A DNA stretch of 16,302 nt from an uncultured Parabacteroides sp. (GTDB lineage Bacteria > Bacteroidota > Bacteroidia > Bacteroidales > Tannerellaceae): the NCBI GenBank assembly GCA_900552415.1, contig USAD01000023.1, positions 1 to 16,302 of the forward strand, in the 5' to 3' direction. A program made the translations under genes and the position numbers. The notes under the pieces are model-generated. The model made no database searches, had not been told where the DNA came from, and saw only the letters and a list, made by a program, of their open reading frames with translations. This document shows positions 7,772-14,302 of this stretch, piece after piece. How positions within the stretch are numbered: the stretch's first letter is position 1; each line of letters starts with the position of its first letter.

Positions 7772-8602
7772 TCAAGCGTCATCGTCACTCTCGTCATCAT
7801 CCACCTCATCATCGTCCGGTGCTTTCTTGACAAAGAACGCGCTCAATTCATACAATCCATACAACGGGAAAAAGACAATTCCCAAAGTGAACGGATCGCT
7901 ACTTGGCGTTATGAAAGCCGCCGCAACCAACAGGCCGACGATCGCGTGCCGCCTGTATTTATGGAAGAACGAGCGATTCAACAATCCAATCTTAGACAAG
8001 AGCCATGACAATAACGGCATCTCGAAAACAATTCCCATGACGAAAATCAACATCAGGAAATTGTCCATATAAGAATCCAGGGAAACCTGCTCCGTTATCG
8101 CCGCACTCAACTGATAGGTCGCCAAGAACCTAAGTGTCATCGGAAACACCAGAAAATAACCAACAGCGCAACCGATAAAAAACATGACCGTTCCGAACAG
8201 GAACACCCAGCGGACGTTCTTCTTCTCGTTCTCATAAAGAGCCGGACTGATAAACTTCCATACCTCATACATCAGATAAGGGAAGGTCAGGAGCAATGCC
8301 AGCCAAAAAGAGGTGGTCATGTGCGTAAAGAACTGCGACGCCAACTTGATGTTGACAATATTCACATGATACTCCTGGTTACAAAAATCCGGCAGGAAAG
8401 GCAAATATTCACTAATCTTGCACATTTCCCTATAGACGATAAAGTCGGAACTGCATGGCGCCATCACGACATTATCGAACAGCCACGGCATGACGGCGAA
8501 TCCGCCGATCGCGAAAATAAAGAGCGCTAAAATAGAGCGAAACAACGTCCAACGAAGTTCTTCCAGGTGATCCCAGAATGACATCTCATCAGTCTGTTGC
8601 AT
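7772..8602 (-). CDS. tatC: TatC, Sec-independent (twin-arginine) translocase subunit
   Basis: TatC is the receptor of the Tat pathway, which moves folded proteins with RR signal peptides across the inner membrane. The 276-residue protein shows the N-terminal 'FWDHLEELRW' motif (9-18, with the conserved Glu), six membrane helices, 'FPYLMYEVWKFISPAL' (107-122), 'FEMP' (193-196) and 'TPSSDPFT' (232-239). These are strong family marks. The first periplasmic loop carries an insert with three cysteines (50, 61, 74). The C-terminal tail is strikingly acidic (DDDEVDDDESDDDA). The gene starts 6 bp after the tatA stop, so the pair is translated from one message. No tatB-like gene is present, as is usual in Bacteroidetes. 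Confidence 0.97.
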   Translation of the reverse strand: MQQTDEMSFWDHLEELRWTLFRSILALFIFAIGGFAVMPWLFDNVVMAPCSSDFIVYREMCKISEYLPFLPDFCNQEYHVNIVNIKLASQFFTHMTTSFWLALLLTFPYLMYEVWKFISPALYENEKKNVRWVFLFGTVMFFIGCAVGYFLVFPMTLRFLATYQLSAAITEQVSLDSYMDNFLMLIFVMGIVFEMPLLSWLLSKIGLLNRSFFHKYRRHAIVGLLVAAAFITPSSDPFTLGIVFFPLYGLYELSAFFVKKAPDDDEVDDDESDDDA

Positions 8603-8608
8603 CTCGCC

Positions 8609-8809
8609 TTATTTCTTTGTAGTATCGTTATCGTCTATCTTAATATCGTCTTCCAAACCTTTAACGCCATCCTTGAAATTCTTCACGCCCTTACCGATGC
8701 CTTTCATCAACTCGGGGATCTTCTTTCCACCGAACAACAACAATACGATAATAGCGATAATGATAATCTCACCTGTTCCTAAATTTCCAATAAATAATAA
8801 CTCATTCAT
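8609..8809 (-). CDS. tatA: TatA, twin-arginine translocase pore-forming subunit
   Basis: From the ATG at 8809 this is a 66-residue protein with the full TatA layout: a short N-terminus, one hydrophobic helix ('GEIIIIAIIVLLLF', about 13-26), the hinge 'FGGKKIPELMKGIGKG', an amphipathic helix ('KNFKDGVKGL') and a charged tail. TatA oligomers form the passage used by TatC-bound cargo. An in-frame ATG at 8824 would add MFFNI. I prefer 8809 because MNELLFIGNLG matches the usual TatA start; neither has a Shine-Dalgarno. It is the first gene of the tatA-tatC operon and is divergent from fabD. Confidence 0.95.
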   Translation of the reverse strand: MNELLFIGNLGTGEIIIIAIIVLLLFGGKKIPELMKGIGKGVKNFKDGVKGLEDDIKIDDNDTTKK

Positions 8810-8854
8810 GATATTAAAAAACATTTAGTTTAAATTACTCTTGTTTTACGGGGG

Positions 8855-8862
8855 CAAAGATA
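8855..8862 (-). promoter_or_regulatory. -7 promoter box of tatA-tatC
   Basis: The minus strand reads TATCTTTG, an exact TAnnTTTG match followed by C-rich sequence, about 45 nt upstream of the tatA start. No clear -33 TTTG is seen at 19-21 nt. Confidence 0.55.
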
Positions 8863-8903
8863 GTATTTGTTATTAATTATAAGTTACATTCTCCCAAATT
8901 TAT

Positions 8904-8911
8904 TACCTTCG
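8904..8911 (+). promoter_or_regulatory. -7 promoter box of fabD
   Basis: TACCTTCG, one mismatch from TAnnTTTG, lies 39 nt before the fabD ATG. It shares the divergent 8825-8950 spacer with the tatA promoter. Confidence 0.45.
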
Positions 8912-8950
8912 CGAGGTCTAAAAAAACAAAATTAGAAAATTATTAGAAAT

Positions 8951-9832
8951 ATGAAAGCGTACGTATTTCCTGGCCAAGGCGCCCAGTTCGTAGGTATGGG
9001 CAAAGGCCTTTACGAAAGTAACGCTCTTGCTAAAGAGTTGTTTGACAAAGCGAATGATATTTTGGGATTCCGTATCACCGATATGATGTTCAGCGGGACG
9101 GATGAGGACTTGAGACAGACAAAAGTGACTCAACCCGCTATTTTCTTACACTCCGTTATTTTAGCGAAGACGTTAGGCGACCAATTCCAGCCCGACATGA
9201 CAGCCGGTCACTCATTGGGTGAGTTCTCCGCTTTGGTTGCCGCTGGCGCCCTGTCGTTCGAGGATGGCCTTGTCCTGGTCTCAAAACGTGCCATGGCCAT
9301 GCAGAAGGCATGCGAGGCGACTCCTTCCACCATGGCGGCCGTACTCGCCTTGCCGGATGAGAAGGTTGAGGAGATTTGCGCCAGCATAGAGGGCGAGGTT
9401 GTCGTTTGCGCCAACTATAACTGCCCGGGACAGCTTGTGATCTCCGGTTCTATCCCAGGTATCGACGCCGCTTGCGAGAAGATGTTGGCCGCTGGCGCTA
9501 AACGTGCCTTGAAACTAAAAGTGGGCGGTGCTTTCCACTCTCCGTTAATGGAACCGGCCAGAGCTGAATTGGCCGCGGCTATCGAGGCTACAAACTTCAG
9601 CAAGCCTTCTTGCCCGGTTTATCAGAATGTCAGCACGAAGGCTGAGACTTGCCCGGATACGATCAAGGCTAACCTGATCGCTCAGCTGACCGCTCCGGTT
9701 AAATGGACACAGAGCGTACAGAACATGATCGCCGATGGCGCTGACCACTTCATCGAGTTAGGCCCAGGCGCTGTTCTGCAGGGATTGATCAAGAAGATCA
9801 ACAAGAACGTCCAGACTGAAGGTATGCAATAA
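8951..9832 (+). CDS. fabD: Malonyl-CoA:acyl-carrier-protein transacylase (FabD)
   Basis: FabD loads malonyl groups from CoA onto ACP for fatty-acid chain extension in the cytoplasm. The 293-residue length and all key motifs fit: 'FPGQGAQ' (6-12), the nucleophile elbow GHSLGE with Ser88, Arg113 in 'SKRAMAMQ', the catalytic His196 in 'GGAFHSPLM', and 'IELGPGAVLQGLI' near the C-terminus. The start 'MKAYVFPGQG' is typical. Codon use resembles its neighbours. It is a single-gene unit with its own promoter and terminator, not within a fab cluster. Confidence 0.97.
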   Translation: MKAYVFPGQGAQFVGMGKGLYESNALAKELFDKANDILGFRITDMMFSGTDEDLRQTKVTQPAIFLHSVILAKTLGDQFQPDMTAGHSLGEFSALVAAGALSFEDGLVLVSKRAMAMQKACEATPSTMAAVLALPDEKVEEICASIEGEVVVCANYNCPGQLVISGSIPGIDAACEKMLAAGAKRALKLKVGGAFHSPLMEPARAELAAAIEATNFSKPSCPVYQNVSTKAETCPDTIKANLIAQLTAPVKWTQSVQNMIADGADHFIELGPGAVLQGLIKKINKNVQTEGMQ

Positions 9833-9856
9833 TAGACAAGAAAAGTCCGATACAAT

Positions 9857-9909
9857 AAAGGGCGACATGCCGGCGGGATCTTCCCTCCAAAGCATGTCGC
9901 CCTTTTCTT
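9857..9909. terminator. Strong terminator after fabD
   Basis: A perfect 14-bp stem (AAAGGGCGACATGC at 9857-9870 with 9892-9905) is followed on the plus strand by TTTTCTTTT. It faces the convergent M28 peptidase gene and may also slow minus-strand transcripts, though the T-run on that side is poor. Confidence 0.9.
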
Positions 9910-9928
9910 TTACATTAATATATATACC

Positions 9929-10942
9929 TCAAAATTCCTTCTTATTGGCCATGTACCACATGTTGAGGAACGAGGCCTTCGTGATGGCGACCACCTTCTC
10001 CCAGTTGATCCGCTCGGCATGATCACTCGGCTGGTGATAATCGGGATGAGCGTCGGTATGATACCAGATGATCGGGATCTCCAACCGTGCGAACGAGCCG
10101 TTATCGCTGCCACCCACCGGTTTGTCCCAAGGCCGATAATCCGGTTCCAATCCCAGGGAATATTTCTTGATATCGCCCTTCAGCCATTCCCCAAAAGCGG
10201 GATGCGACTCCGTATAAAAGTAGACCACGTGCTTCGGTTTAGACTCGTCGTTGTTACGGCCGATCATATCAAAATTCAAGTAACCCTTCACCTTCCCGAT
10301 CTCCGGATAACTACGGGTAAAATGACGTGAGCCAAGCAGACCTTTTTCCTCGCCATCCCAAAAGGCGAAAATCACGGTTCGCTCCGGTCGCTCGCCCGTC
10401 GCGACAAACGCCCGGGCTATCTGTAAGACGGCCGACACGCCCGAGGCATTGTCATCCGCCCCGTTATAGATCTGGTCGCCCTCCAGGAAAGGATCGAGCC
10501 CCAGATGATCATAGTGCGCGCCAACAATCACGATCTCATTTGGATTCTTCCCCTCAATAACTCCCAAGATATTGTTGAGGGACATTTTTTGGTAGGCATT
10601 CGTTTGCTTGATCTTTACGATCGAATCCGGCTCCACTTGCCAACGGGCCCCTCTTTTTTGTCGCTCAAGATGATAAGCCTCAAAAGGATGATAATAACTT
10701 CCATCCAATGGCGCTATACCCAGCGACTTGAGGTTCGCCACGATATAATCGCCGGCGATCCGCCCCTCACGTGTTCCCGCTTCCCGACCAAGCAGGTCAT
10801 CATCGGCCAGGAAGCCAATATGCGCCTCGGCGGTCGCCCGATTAATCACTTCCAATCCTCTCTCTTCTGGCGTTTGCGCCGCCAACGGCCCGATCATGCC
10901 CCAAATAGCCAAACACATGGCCGTCCATCGTTTTTTTCTCAT
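9929..10942 (-). CDS. Exported M28-family zinc metallopeptidase
   Basis: From the ATG at 10942 the protein has 337 residues and a signal peptide ('MRKKRWTAMCLAIWG', ending near LAAQ). The frame stays open upstream to 11065, but that extension lacks a signal and lies beyond the promoter box at 10978, so I reject it. M28 enzymes are co-catalytic two-zinc exopeptidases (aminopeptidase or glutaminyl-cyclase-like). The ligands are visible: His143 in 'VGAHYDHLG', Asp163 in 'YNGADDNASG', Glu198-Glu199 in 'FWDGEEKGLLGS', Asp225 in 'NFDMIGR' and His303 in 'DAHPDYHQPSDH'. All are intact, so it should be active in the periplasm or at the envelope. The gene is monocistronic and convergent with fabD. Confidence 0.93.
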   Translation of the reverse strand: MRKKRWTAMCLAIWGMIGPLAAQTPEERGLEVINRATAEAHIGFLADDDLLGREAGTREGRIAGDYIVANLKSLGIAPLDGSYYHPFEAYHLERQKRGARWQVEPDSIVKIKQTNAYQKMSLNNILGVIEGKNPNEIVIVGAHYDHLGLDPFLEGDQIYNGADDNASGVSAVLQIARAFVATGERPERTVIFAFWDGEEKGLLGSRHFTRSYPEIGKVKGYLNFDMIGRNNDESKPKHVVYFYTESHPAFGEWLKGDIKKYSLGLEPDYRPWDKPVGGSDNGSFARLEIPIIWYHTDAHPDYHQPSDHAERINWEKVVAITKASFLNMWYMANKKEF

Positions 10943-10977
10943 GTGCTTATATCGTTTATATTGTTTTAGCATAGGGA

Positions 10978-10985
10978 CAAATGTA
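10978..10985 (-). promoter_or_regulatory. -7 promoter box of the M28 peptidase gene
   Basis: The minus strand reads TACATTTG, an exact TAnnTTTG match, giving a leader of about 30 nt to the ATG at 10942. This placement supports the short start. The -33 element is weak. Confidence 0.5.
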
Positions 10986-11059
10986 AGCATTTTTATCCGC
11001 TTTAAAGATTGCCTCAGGAAAGAAATGAACACAAAGCGGTGTTCGTGTGAGCGGAGTGC

Positions 11060-11191
11060 GATCATACCTCCAGTACCATTGGGAAAGTACTGCAGTCCGA
11101 TGCGGAAAGTACTCCAGTACTTCCCGGAGAGTACTGGAGTACCGACCGTACAGTACTGGCGTTACGACTGGATCGTATCCATCTAAAGACC
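11060..11191. repeat. Degenerate 22-bp-period tandem repeat (locus B, 5-6 units)
   Basis: Units start at 11060, 11082, 11104, 11126 and 11148, with a weak last unit at 11170. Core bases read GGAAAGTACT (11082), GGAAAGTACT (11104), GGAGAGTACT (11126) and GTACAGTACT (11148). Unit 11104 is itself near-palindromic, and 11109-11121 pairs perfectly with 11130-11142 (13 bp, loop of 8). The period and core are those of locus A (185-272). It lies in the 436-bp spacer between the 52-aa gene and the M28 peptidase, about 75 bp upstream of the peptidase -7 box. The rest of that spacer holds the hairpins at 11241-11331. Confidence 0.75.
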
Positions 11192-11240
11192 GGACCGGAT
11201 CAAAGAACCATTAGCATCGGCCATCACGCCATATTAGGAC

Positions 11241-11272
11241 AAAAAAAAGACCATCAACGCCTTTTAGCGATG
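11241..11272 (-). terminator. Weak candidate terminator (T8 run)
   Basis: On the minus strand a bulged 6-bp stem (11267-11272 with 11252-11260) is followed within a few bases by eight T (11241-11248). The stem is weak. It could end a short minus-strand RNA that contains the hairpin at 11290-11331. Confidence 0.3.
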
Positions 11273-11289
11273 AAAGTCCTACTACTTTT

Positions 11290-11331
11290 ATTTATCTCTT
11301 TACCTCCCGTTTCCGGGGGAAAGAGATAAAT
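11290..11331. other. Long intergenic hairpin
   Basis: ATTTATCTCTTT (11290-11301) pairs perfectly with 11320-11331, and CCTCC/GGGGG extends the stem inward past one bulge, about 17 bp in all. No T-run follows on either strand, so it is not a simple terminator. It is possibly part of a structured RNA. Confidence 0.5.
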
Positions 11332-11359
11332 CAGTTACCACAAAAACTTAATTCACTCT

Positions 11360-11390
11360 AAAAAAGCAAACGCATTGATTACGCGTTTGC
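11360..11390 (-). terminator. Terminator overlapping the 3' end of the 52-aa gene
   Basis: The minus strand reads GCAAACGC, a 9-base loop, GCGTTTGC, then TTTTTT. The first arm is made of the last codons (AAN), and the TAA lies in the loop, so coding and termination share the same bases. Confidence 0.8.
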
Positions 11391-11537
11391 GGCACTCGCT
11401 TGAGCCTTGGTTAACAGGCGACGAATCTCCGCATTGACCTGTTGGCACATCGCGCCGTTTCTTGCGGCTTGATAACGTGCAGCCTGATAACGTAACATAG
11501 CTAAAGTACGAGATTCATTTTCACTTACATTCATCAT
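11379..11537 (-). CDS. Small (52-aa) Arg/Ala/Gln-rich protein, unknown function
   Basis: The reading frame runs from ATG 11537 (or the adjacent 11534) to TAA. The protein opens MMNVSENESRTLAMLRYQAA, continues RYQAARNGAMCQQVNAEI and ends RRLLTKAQASAANA. It is predicted to be nearly all helical and basic in the middle, with a tandem RYQAA-RYQAA duplication (residues 16-25). It has no signal peptide or membrane segment. It looks like a real gene: GGGAG precedes the ATG by about 10 bases, a perfect -7 box (TATCTTTG) lies upstream, a hairpin sits in the leader, and a terminator overlaps its end. I do not recognise the family. A cytosolic nucleic-acid- or protein-binding role is only a guess. Confidence 0.7.
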   Translation of the reverse strand: MMNVSENESRTLAMLRYQAARYQAARNGAMCQQVNAEIRRLLTKAQASAANA

Positions 11538-11557
11538 AATAACATCTCCCTTTTTTG

Positions 11558-11580
11558 AGCCTTCTACGCTAAGAAGGGCT
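11558..11580 (-). promoter_or_regulatory. Leader hairpin just before the 52-aa gene's ribosome site
   Basis: AGCC-TTCT (11558-11565) pairs with AGAA-GGGCT (11572-11580), an 8-bp stem with one bulged base and a loop of 6. On the minus strand it ends about 6 bases before GGGAG, so it could affect translation start. Confidence 0.4.
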
Positions 11581-11616
11581 AATTAATAAACCTAAACTAT
11601 CTTTTTTTTGACACCA

Positions 11617-11624
11617 CAAAGATA
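11617..11624 (-). promoter_or_regulatory. -7 promoter box of the 52-aa gene
   Basis: The minus strand reads TATCTTTG, an exact TAnnTTTG match. It predicts a leader of about 70 nt, long for so short a gene. Confidence 0.55.
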
Positions 11625-11652
11625 CAACCTTATCTCGGAAATATGTTTTATA

Positions 11653-11671
11653 ACATGATTAAAAATCATGT
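11653..11671. promoter_or_regulatory. Palindrome upstream of the 52-aa gene promoter (possible operator)
   Basis: ACATGATT-AAA-AATCATGT is a perfect 8-bp inverted repeat centred about 40 bp upstream of the -7 box. An activator or repressor site is inferred from place and symmetry only. Confidence 0.35.
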
Positions 11672-11755
11672 ATTTTGTATTTTTTAAGAACAGTAGATTC
11701 TATTAAGACCGTTTCCTTAAAAAACATGAAGCATCTACACTGATACAAAGAGGAT

Positions 11756-12532
11756 TCAAATTATACCATAATGCTTCAAGGCATTATAGATACCATCCTC
11801 ATCCACAGAGGTTGTCACATAATCAGCGCCTTCACGTACCTCATCCACCGAATTGCCCATCGCCACGCCAATAGCCGCATGCCGCAACATCGCCAAGTCA
11901 TTGCCTCCATCACCAAAAGCCATCGTCTCATCCAAGGAGATCCCATAATGACGGATCATCTGATCAATACCAATCGCCTTGTTGCTTCCCTTAGGCACGA
12001 CATCGGCAAACAGTGGATTCCAACGGGTTGCCTCACAATTGGGTAAAACCGACATGATGCGCTCCTGCTGTCCCTCCGTGAAAAAGGCGATCAACTGATA
12101 AACATCCTGCCCCAACGACTCACGCAACGGACGGATCGGCTGCGGCGGGAAGTTCAGCATTCCGAACAACTCAAGAACCGTCTCATTCGAATAATTTATG
12201 TAAATCTCACGATCGAGTACCAGGCCACAAGGGAAAGTCTCGACTGACTCTTGGTAACGCACCAACGCCTCGATATCCGACGGCTCGATCGGATGGCGAT
12301 AGATCACTTGCTGATCACCTGTGATGCAATAGCCACCATTCAAGGTAACAAAACCGTCAAATTCCTGATCCCCCAAATTATCTATTGAATAAAACTGCCG
12401 ACCGGTCGCTATAAAAAGCCGGATACCTTTCTTACGCAACAGGTCCAACGCCACAAGCGTGGAATCCGGGATACGATGGGTCTTGAAACTGACCAACGTT
12501 CCATCGATATCAAAAAAAATCGCTTTTACCAT
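11756..12532 (-). CDS. Cof-type HAD-superfamily phosphatase
   Basis: This 258-residue cytosolic phosphatase belongs to HAD subfamily IIB (Cof/YbiV type), which dephosphorylates sugar phosphates, FMN, PLP and similar small metabolites. All four motifs are present: motif I 'FFDIDGTL' (nucleophile Asp8, acid/base Asp10), motif II Thr43 in 'FIATGR', motif III Lys185 in 'PKGSNKAIGI' and motif IV 'GDGGND' (207-212, Mg binding). A C2B cap lies between motifs II and III. The start 'MVKAIFFDIDGT' is typical. The gene is monocistronic and divergent from the periplasmic protein at 12819. Its substrate cannot be read from sequence. Confidence 0.95.
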   Translation of the reverse strand: MVKAIFFDIDGTLVSFKTHRIPDSTLVALDLLRKKGIRLFIATGRQFYSIDNLGDQEFDGFVTLNGGYCITGDQQVIYRHPIEPSDIEALVRYQESVETFPCGLVLDREIYINYSNETVLELFGMLNFPPQPIRPLRESLGQDVYQLIAFFTEGQQERIMSVLPNCEATRWNPLFADVVPKGSNKAIGIDQMIRHYGISLDETMAFGDGGNDLAMLRHAAIGVAMGNSVDEVREGADYVTTSVDEDGIYNALKHYGII

Positions 12533-12589
12533 ATTATATATTACTGCCTAAACTGTCTCTTGCCTTAAGATGCCTCCGCAAATTTTCCC

Positions 12590-12597
12590 GAAAGATA
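12590..12597 (-). promoter_or_regulatory. Possible -7 box for the HAD gene
   Basis: The minus strand reads TATCTTTC, one mismatch from TAnnTTTG, about 60 nt upstream of the ATG at 12532. No clear -33 element is seen. Confidence 0.35.
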
Positions 12598-12783
12598 CTC
12601 ACTTTCCCAAAATCCGCCTAACTTCACCGGCGAGAAAAATTAATAATCGTTCCTAAATAGGCACATTTTCTAAAAACAGGTACCCAAACGAACATGCTTG
12701 TTAAAGAACCATAATACTTTAACTCATCCAATAAACGATCCGCACACCAAACCATCTAACCCATAAAACTTGTACAAGCAATA

Positions 12784-12791
12784 TATCTTTA
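12784..12791 (+). promoter_or_regulatory. Possible -7 box for the Spy/CpxP-like gene
   Basis: TATCTTTA, one mismatch from TAnnTTTG, lies 27 nt before the ATG at 12819. The rest of 12598-12783 shows no other clear feature. Confidence 0.3.
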
Positions 12792-12818
12792 TTTACTCAA
12801 ACAAATTGAACAGAGAAG

Positions 12819-13346
12819 ATGAAAAAGAATCGTTTATTATTGATCGTGGCGACAATCGCCCTTACTTGCGGAAGCCTTGTTGCCCAGAATACGAAAGAGG
12901 GAAAAAGATTGACAGAGGAACAACGTATCGAAAAGAGAGTCCAAAGAATGCAGGAAAGGCTTTGTCTTGACGACGAGACCTCAGCCAAGTTCGCTCCCTT
13001 GTATAAGGCTTATATCCAAGAGATGAAAGCCTGCCACAAGGCTCCGGATCCCAATATCAAAAAGGAAAGCCGGACTGACGAGCAGATCAAGGCGCAGATG
13101 AAAGAGCATTTCGAACGGCAACAGAAAATGCTCGACACGCAGGAGAAGTATTTCAATGAGTTCCAAAAAATCCTGAATGCCAGACAACTGGAGAAAATAT
13201 TCCAGCCTGGGCACCCCAAAGGGAAATTCCTGGCACAACACAAACGGCATGATGGTCCCCAAAGACCCCCGATGCCACCCAAAGCCAGAAAAGCACCCGC
13301 TCCCGGAGATGCTCCAGCCGGACCTGAAAAAACGATGCAAGATTAA
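12819..13346 (+). CDS. Periplasmic Spy/CpxP-like helical protein
   Basis: This 175-residue protein has a signal peptide (MKKNRLLLIVATIALTCGSL, then VA|Q, cleaved near residue 22). The mature part is helical and highly charged. 'LTEEQRIEKRVQRMQERLCL' (31-50) is followed by 'DDETSAKFAPLYKAYIQEM', a second helix around 85-105 and 'YFNEFQKILNARQLEKIF' (111-128). This spacing resembles the LTxxQ repeats of Spy/CpxP-type periplasmic chaperone and stress proteins, and similar Bacteroidetes proteins often sit by extracytoplasmic sigma factors, though none is next to it here. The last 30 residues are rich in Pro, Ala and Lys and probably disordered. A strong terminator follows directly, so it is monocistronic. 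The family call is by pattern, not by a close match. Confidence 0.75.
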   Translation: MKKNRLLLIVATIALTCGSLVAQNTKEGKRLTEEQRIEKRVQRMQERLCLDDETSAKFAPLYKAYIQEMKACHKAPDPNIKKESRTDEQIKAQMKEHFERQQKMLDTQEKYFNEFQKILNARQLEKIFQPGHPKGKFLAQHKRHDGPQRPPMPPKARKAPAPGDAPAGPEKTMQD

Positions 13347-13364
13347 ACCAATCTCATAACCTAT

Positions 13365-13421
13365 AGGGGGAGATGGAATAGGCCATAAACCGACCTTCCA
13401 TCTCCCCCTCTTTTTCTTCTT
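13365..13421 (+). terminator. Terminator of the Spy/CpxP-like gene
   Basis: A perfect 14-bp stem (AGGGGGAGATGGAA 13365-13378 with 13396-13409) is followed by CTTTTTCTTCTT. On the minus strand no T-run follows. Confidence 0.92.
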
Positions 13422-13447
13422 ATCTCCTGATTGGCCTTAGAACAACA

Positions 13448-14239
13448 CTATTCCTCTTCCCAACCGTAAATATACTCAACTGGCGACTTGATGAAACGTA
13501 CGATACGGGTATCCTTCGGTCCACCACCATTAAATTGCATTCCCCAATTACCGTTATACCAACCACTACCGGATGGCGAATAACAAGCGAACAGGAACTT
13601 ATCCGTATTCACGCCACCACTGCCCCATTGGGCGCCCGGACCATAGAAAGTCACGGACTCTCTCTTGATACCGTTTATCTTATCATAAACCTCAAAATGA
13701 GAGGTTTTCGGCAACGTTACAGTTCCGATTTGGAGATCCGTCCGATTACCGGCCGCAACAAAAACTTGCCGGTTTCCTTCCCAGGGCGAATATACATTAT
13801 AGGGTCCTCCATCACGATCCACGTACATCCACCACTCCTGGAAAATACGATTATAATACTCTATCTTGGGCATCTCGTAACCTGTCGGTGCCAACGCCTT
13901 CGGATCCAACTTGTTCGTATGGACAGTTTCCGCCGAAATATAACCGACATGAGAGGCGACACCATTAACATCAGCAACTCTTAACCCCTGAGTATTTCCA
14001 CCCTGATAAGACCATCTCCAAAGAGCAAGATAATCTGCCGCTGAGCACTCATTCAGGTATTGCAACAAGGTTTTACCCGCAGCCGCGGCTGGATCGTCCG
14101 GCACAAGGATTTGGTCAGCGAAATCTTTAGAGTTGCCCCTCGAGTTATATTTACACCACCAGATACCATTCATCAAAGTCACCGGCAGACCATAATTCTT
14201 CCGGATCACCGTATATTCCTCCCGTGGATTCACCTCCAT
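13448..14239 (-). CDS. C-terminal fragment of the interrupted fimbrial gene (FISUMP-like domain)
   Basis: This frame, in phase with the upstream part, holds 263 residues from the first Met after the amber codon. It starts with the end of a sandwich ('EEYTVIRKNYGLPVTLM'), then 'NGIWWCKYNSRG', 'LAPTGYEMPKIEYYNRIFQE' and 'WWMYVDRDG'. The pattern of 'W..N.G' followed by 'P.GY..P...' is that of Fibrobacter-succinogenes-major-paralogue (FISUMP) or lectin-like tip domains. It ends TRIVRFIKSPVEYIYGWEEE, closely like the end of the upstream gene product. Alone it lacks a signal peptide and a convincing ribosome site, so it is probably not exported. Confidence 0.6.
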   Translation of the reverse strand: MEVNPREEYTVIRKNYGLPVTLMNGIWWCKYNSRGNSKDFADQILVPDDPAAAAGKTLLQYLNECSAADYLALWRWSYQGGNTQGLRVADVNGVASHVGYISAETVHTNKLDPKALAPTGYEMPKIEYYNRIFQEWWMYVDRDGGPYNVYSPWEGNRQVFVAAGNRTDLQIGTVTLPKTSHFEVYDKINGIKRESVTFYGPGAQWGSGGVNTDKFLFACYSPSGSGWYNGNWGMQFNGGGPKDTRIVRFIKSPVEYIYGWEEE

Positions 14240-14302
14240 CCCGATATCTCGGATAACAATCCGGGCACTTTGCTCACGGCCATCCGCTTTCGGATCATAA
14301 GG

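Noticed and set aside
10943..11065. 41-residue upstream extension of the M28 peptidase frame
   Set aside because: It would bury the signal peptide and lies upstream of a perfect -7 box. The ATG at 10942 gives a normal exported protein.
11060..11191. CRISPR array
   Set aside because: The 22-bp units are contiguous and degenerate, without unique spacers, and no cas genes are nearby.
11270..11329. 19-aa hydrophobic peptide frame (MKVLLLLFISLPPVSGGKR), toxin-like in look
   Set aside because: It has no ribosome site and no promoter box, and most of it is the left arm and loop of the 11290-11331 hairpin. Composition alone does not support a gene.
11768..11787. Hairpin ATAATGC-TTCAAG-GCATTAT at the 3' end of the HAD gene as a terminator
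   Set aside because: The stem is only 7 bp and AT-rich, and no real T-run follows on the minus strand.
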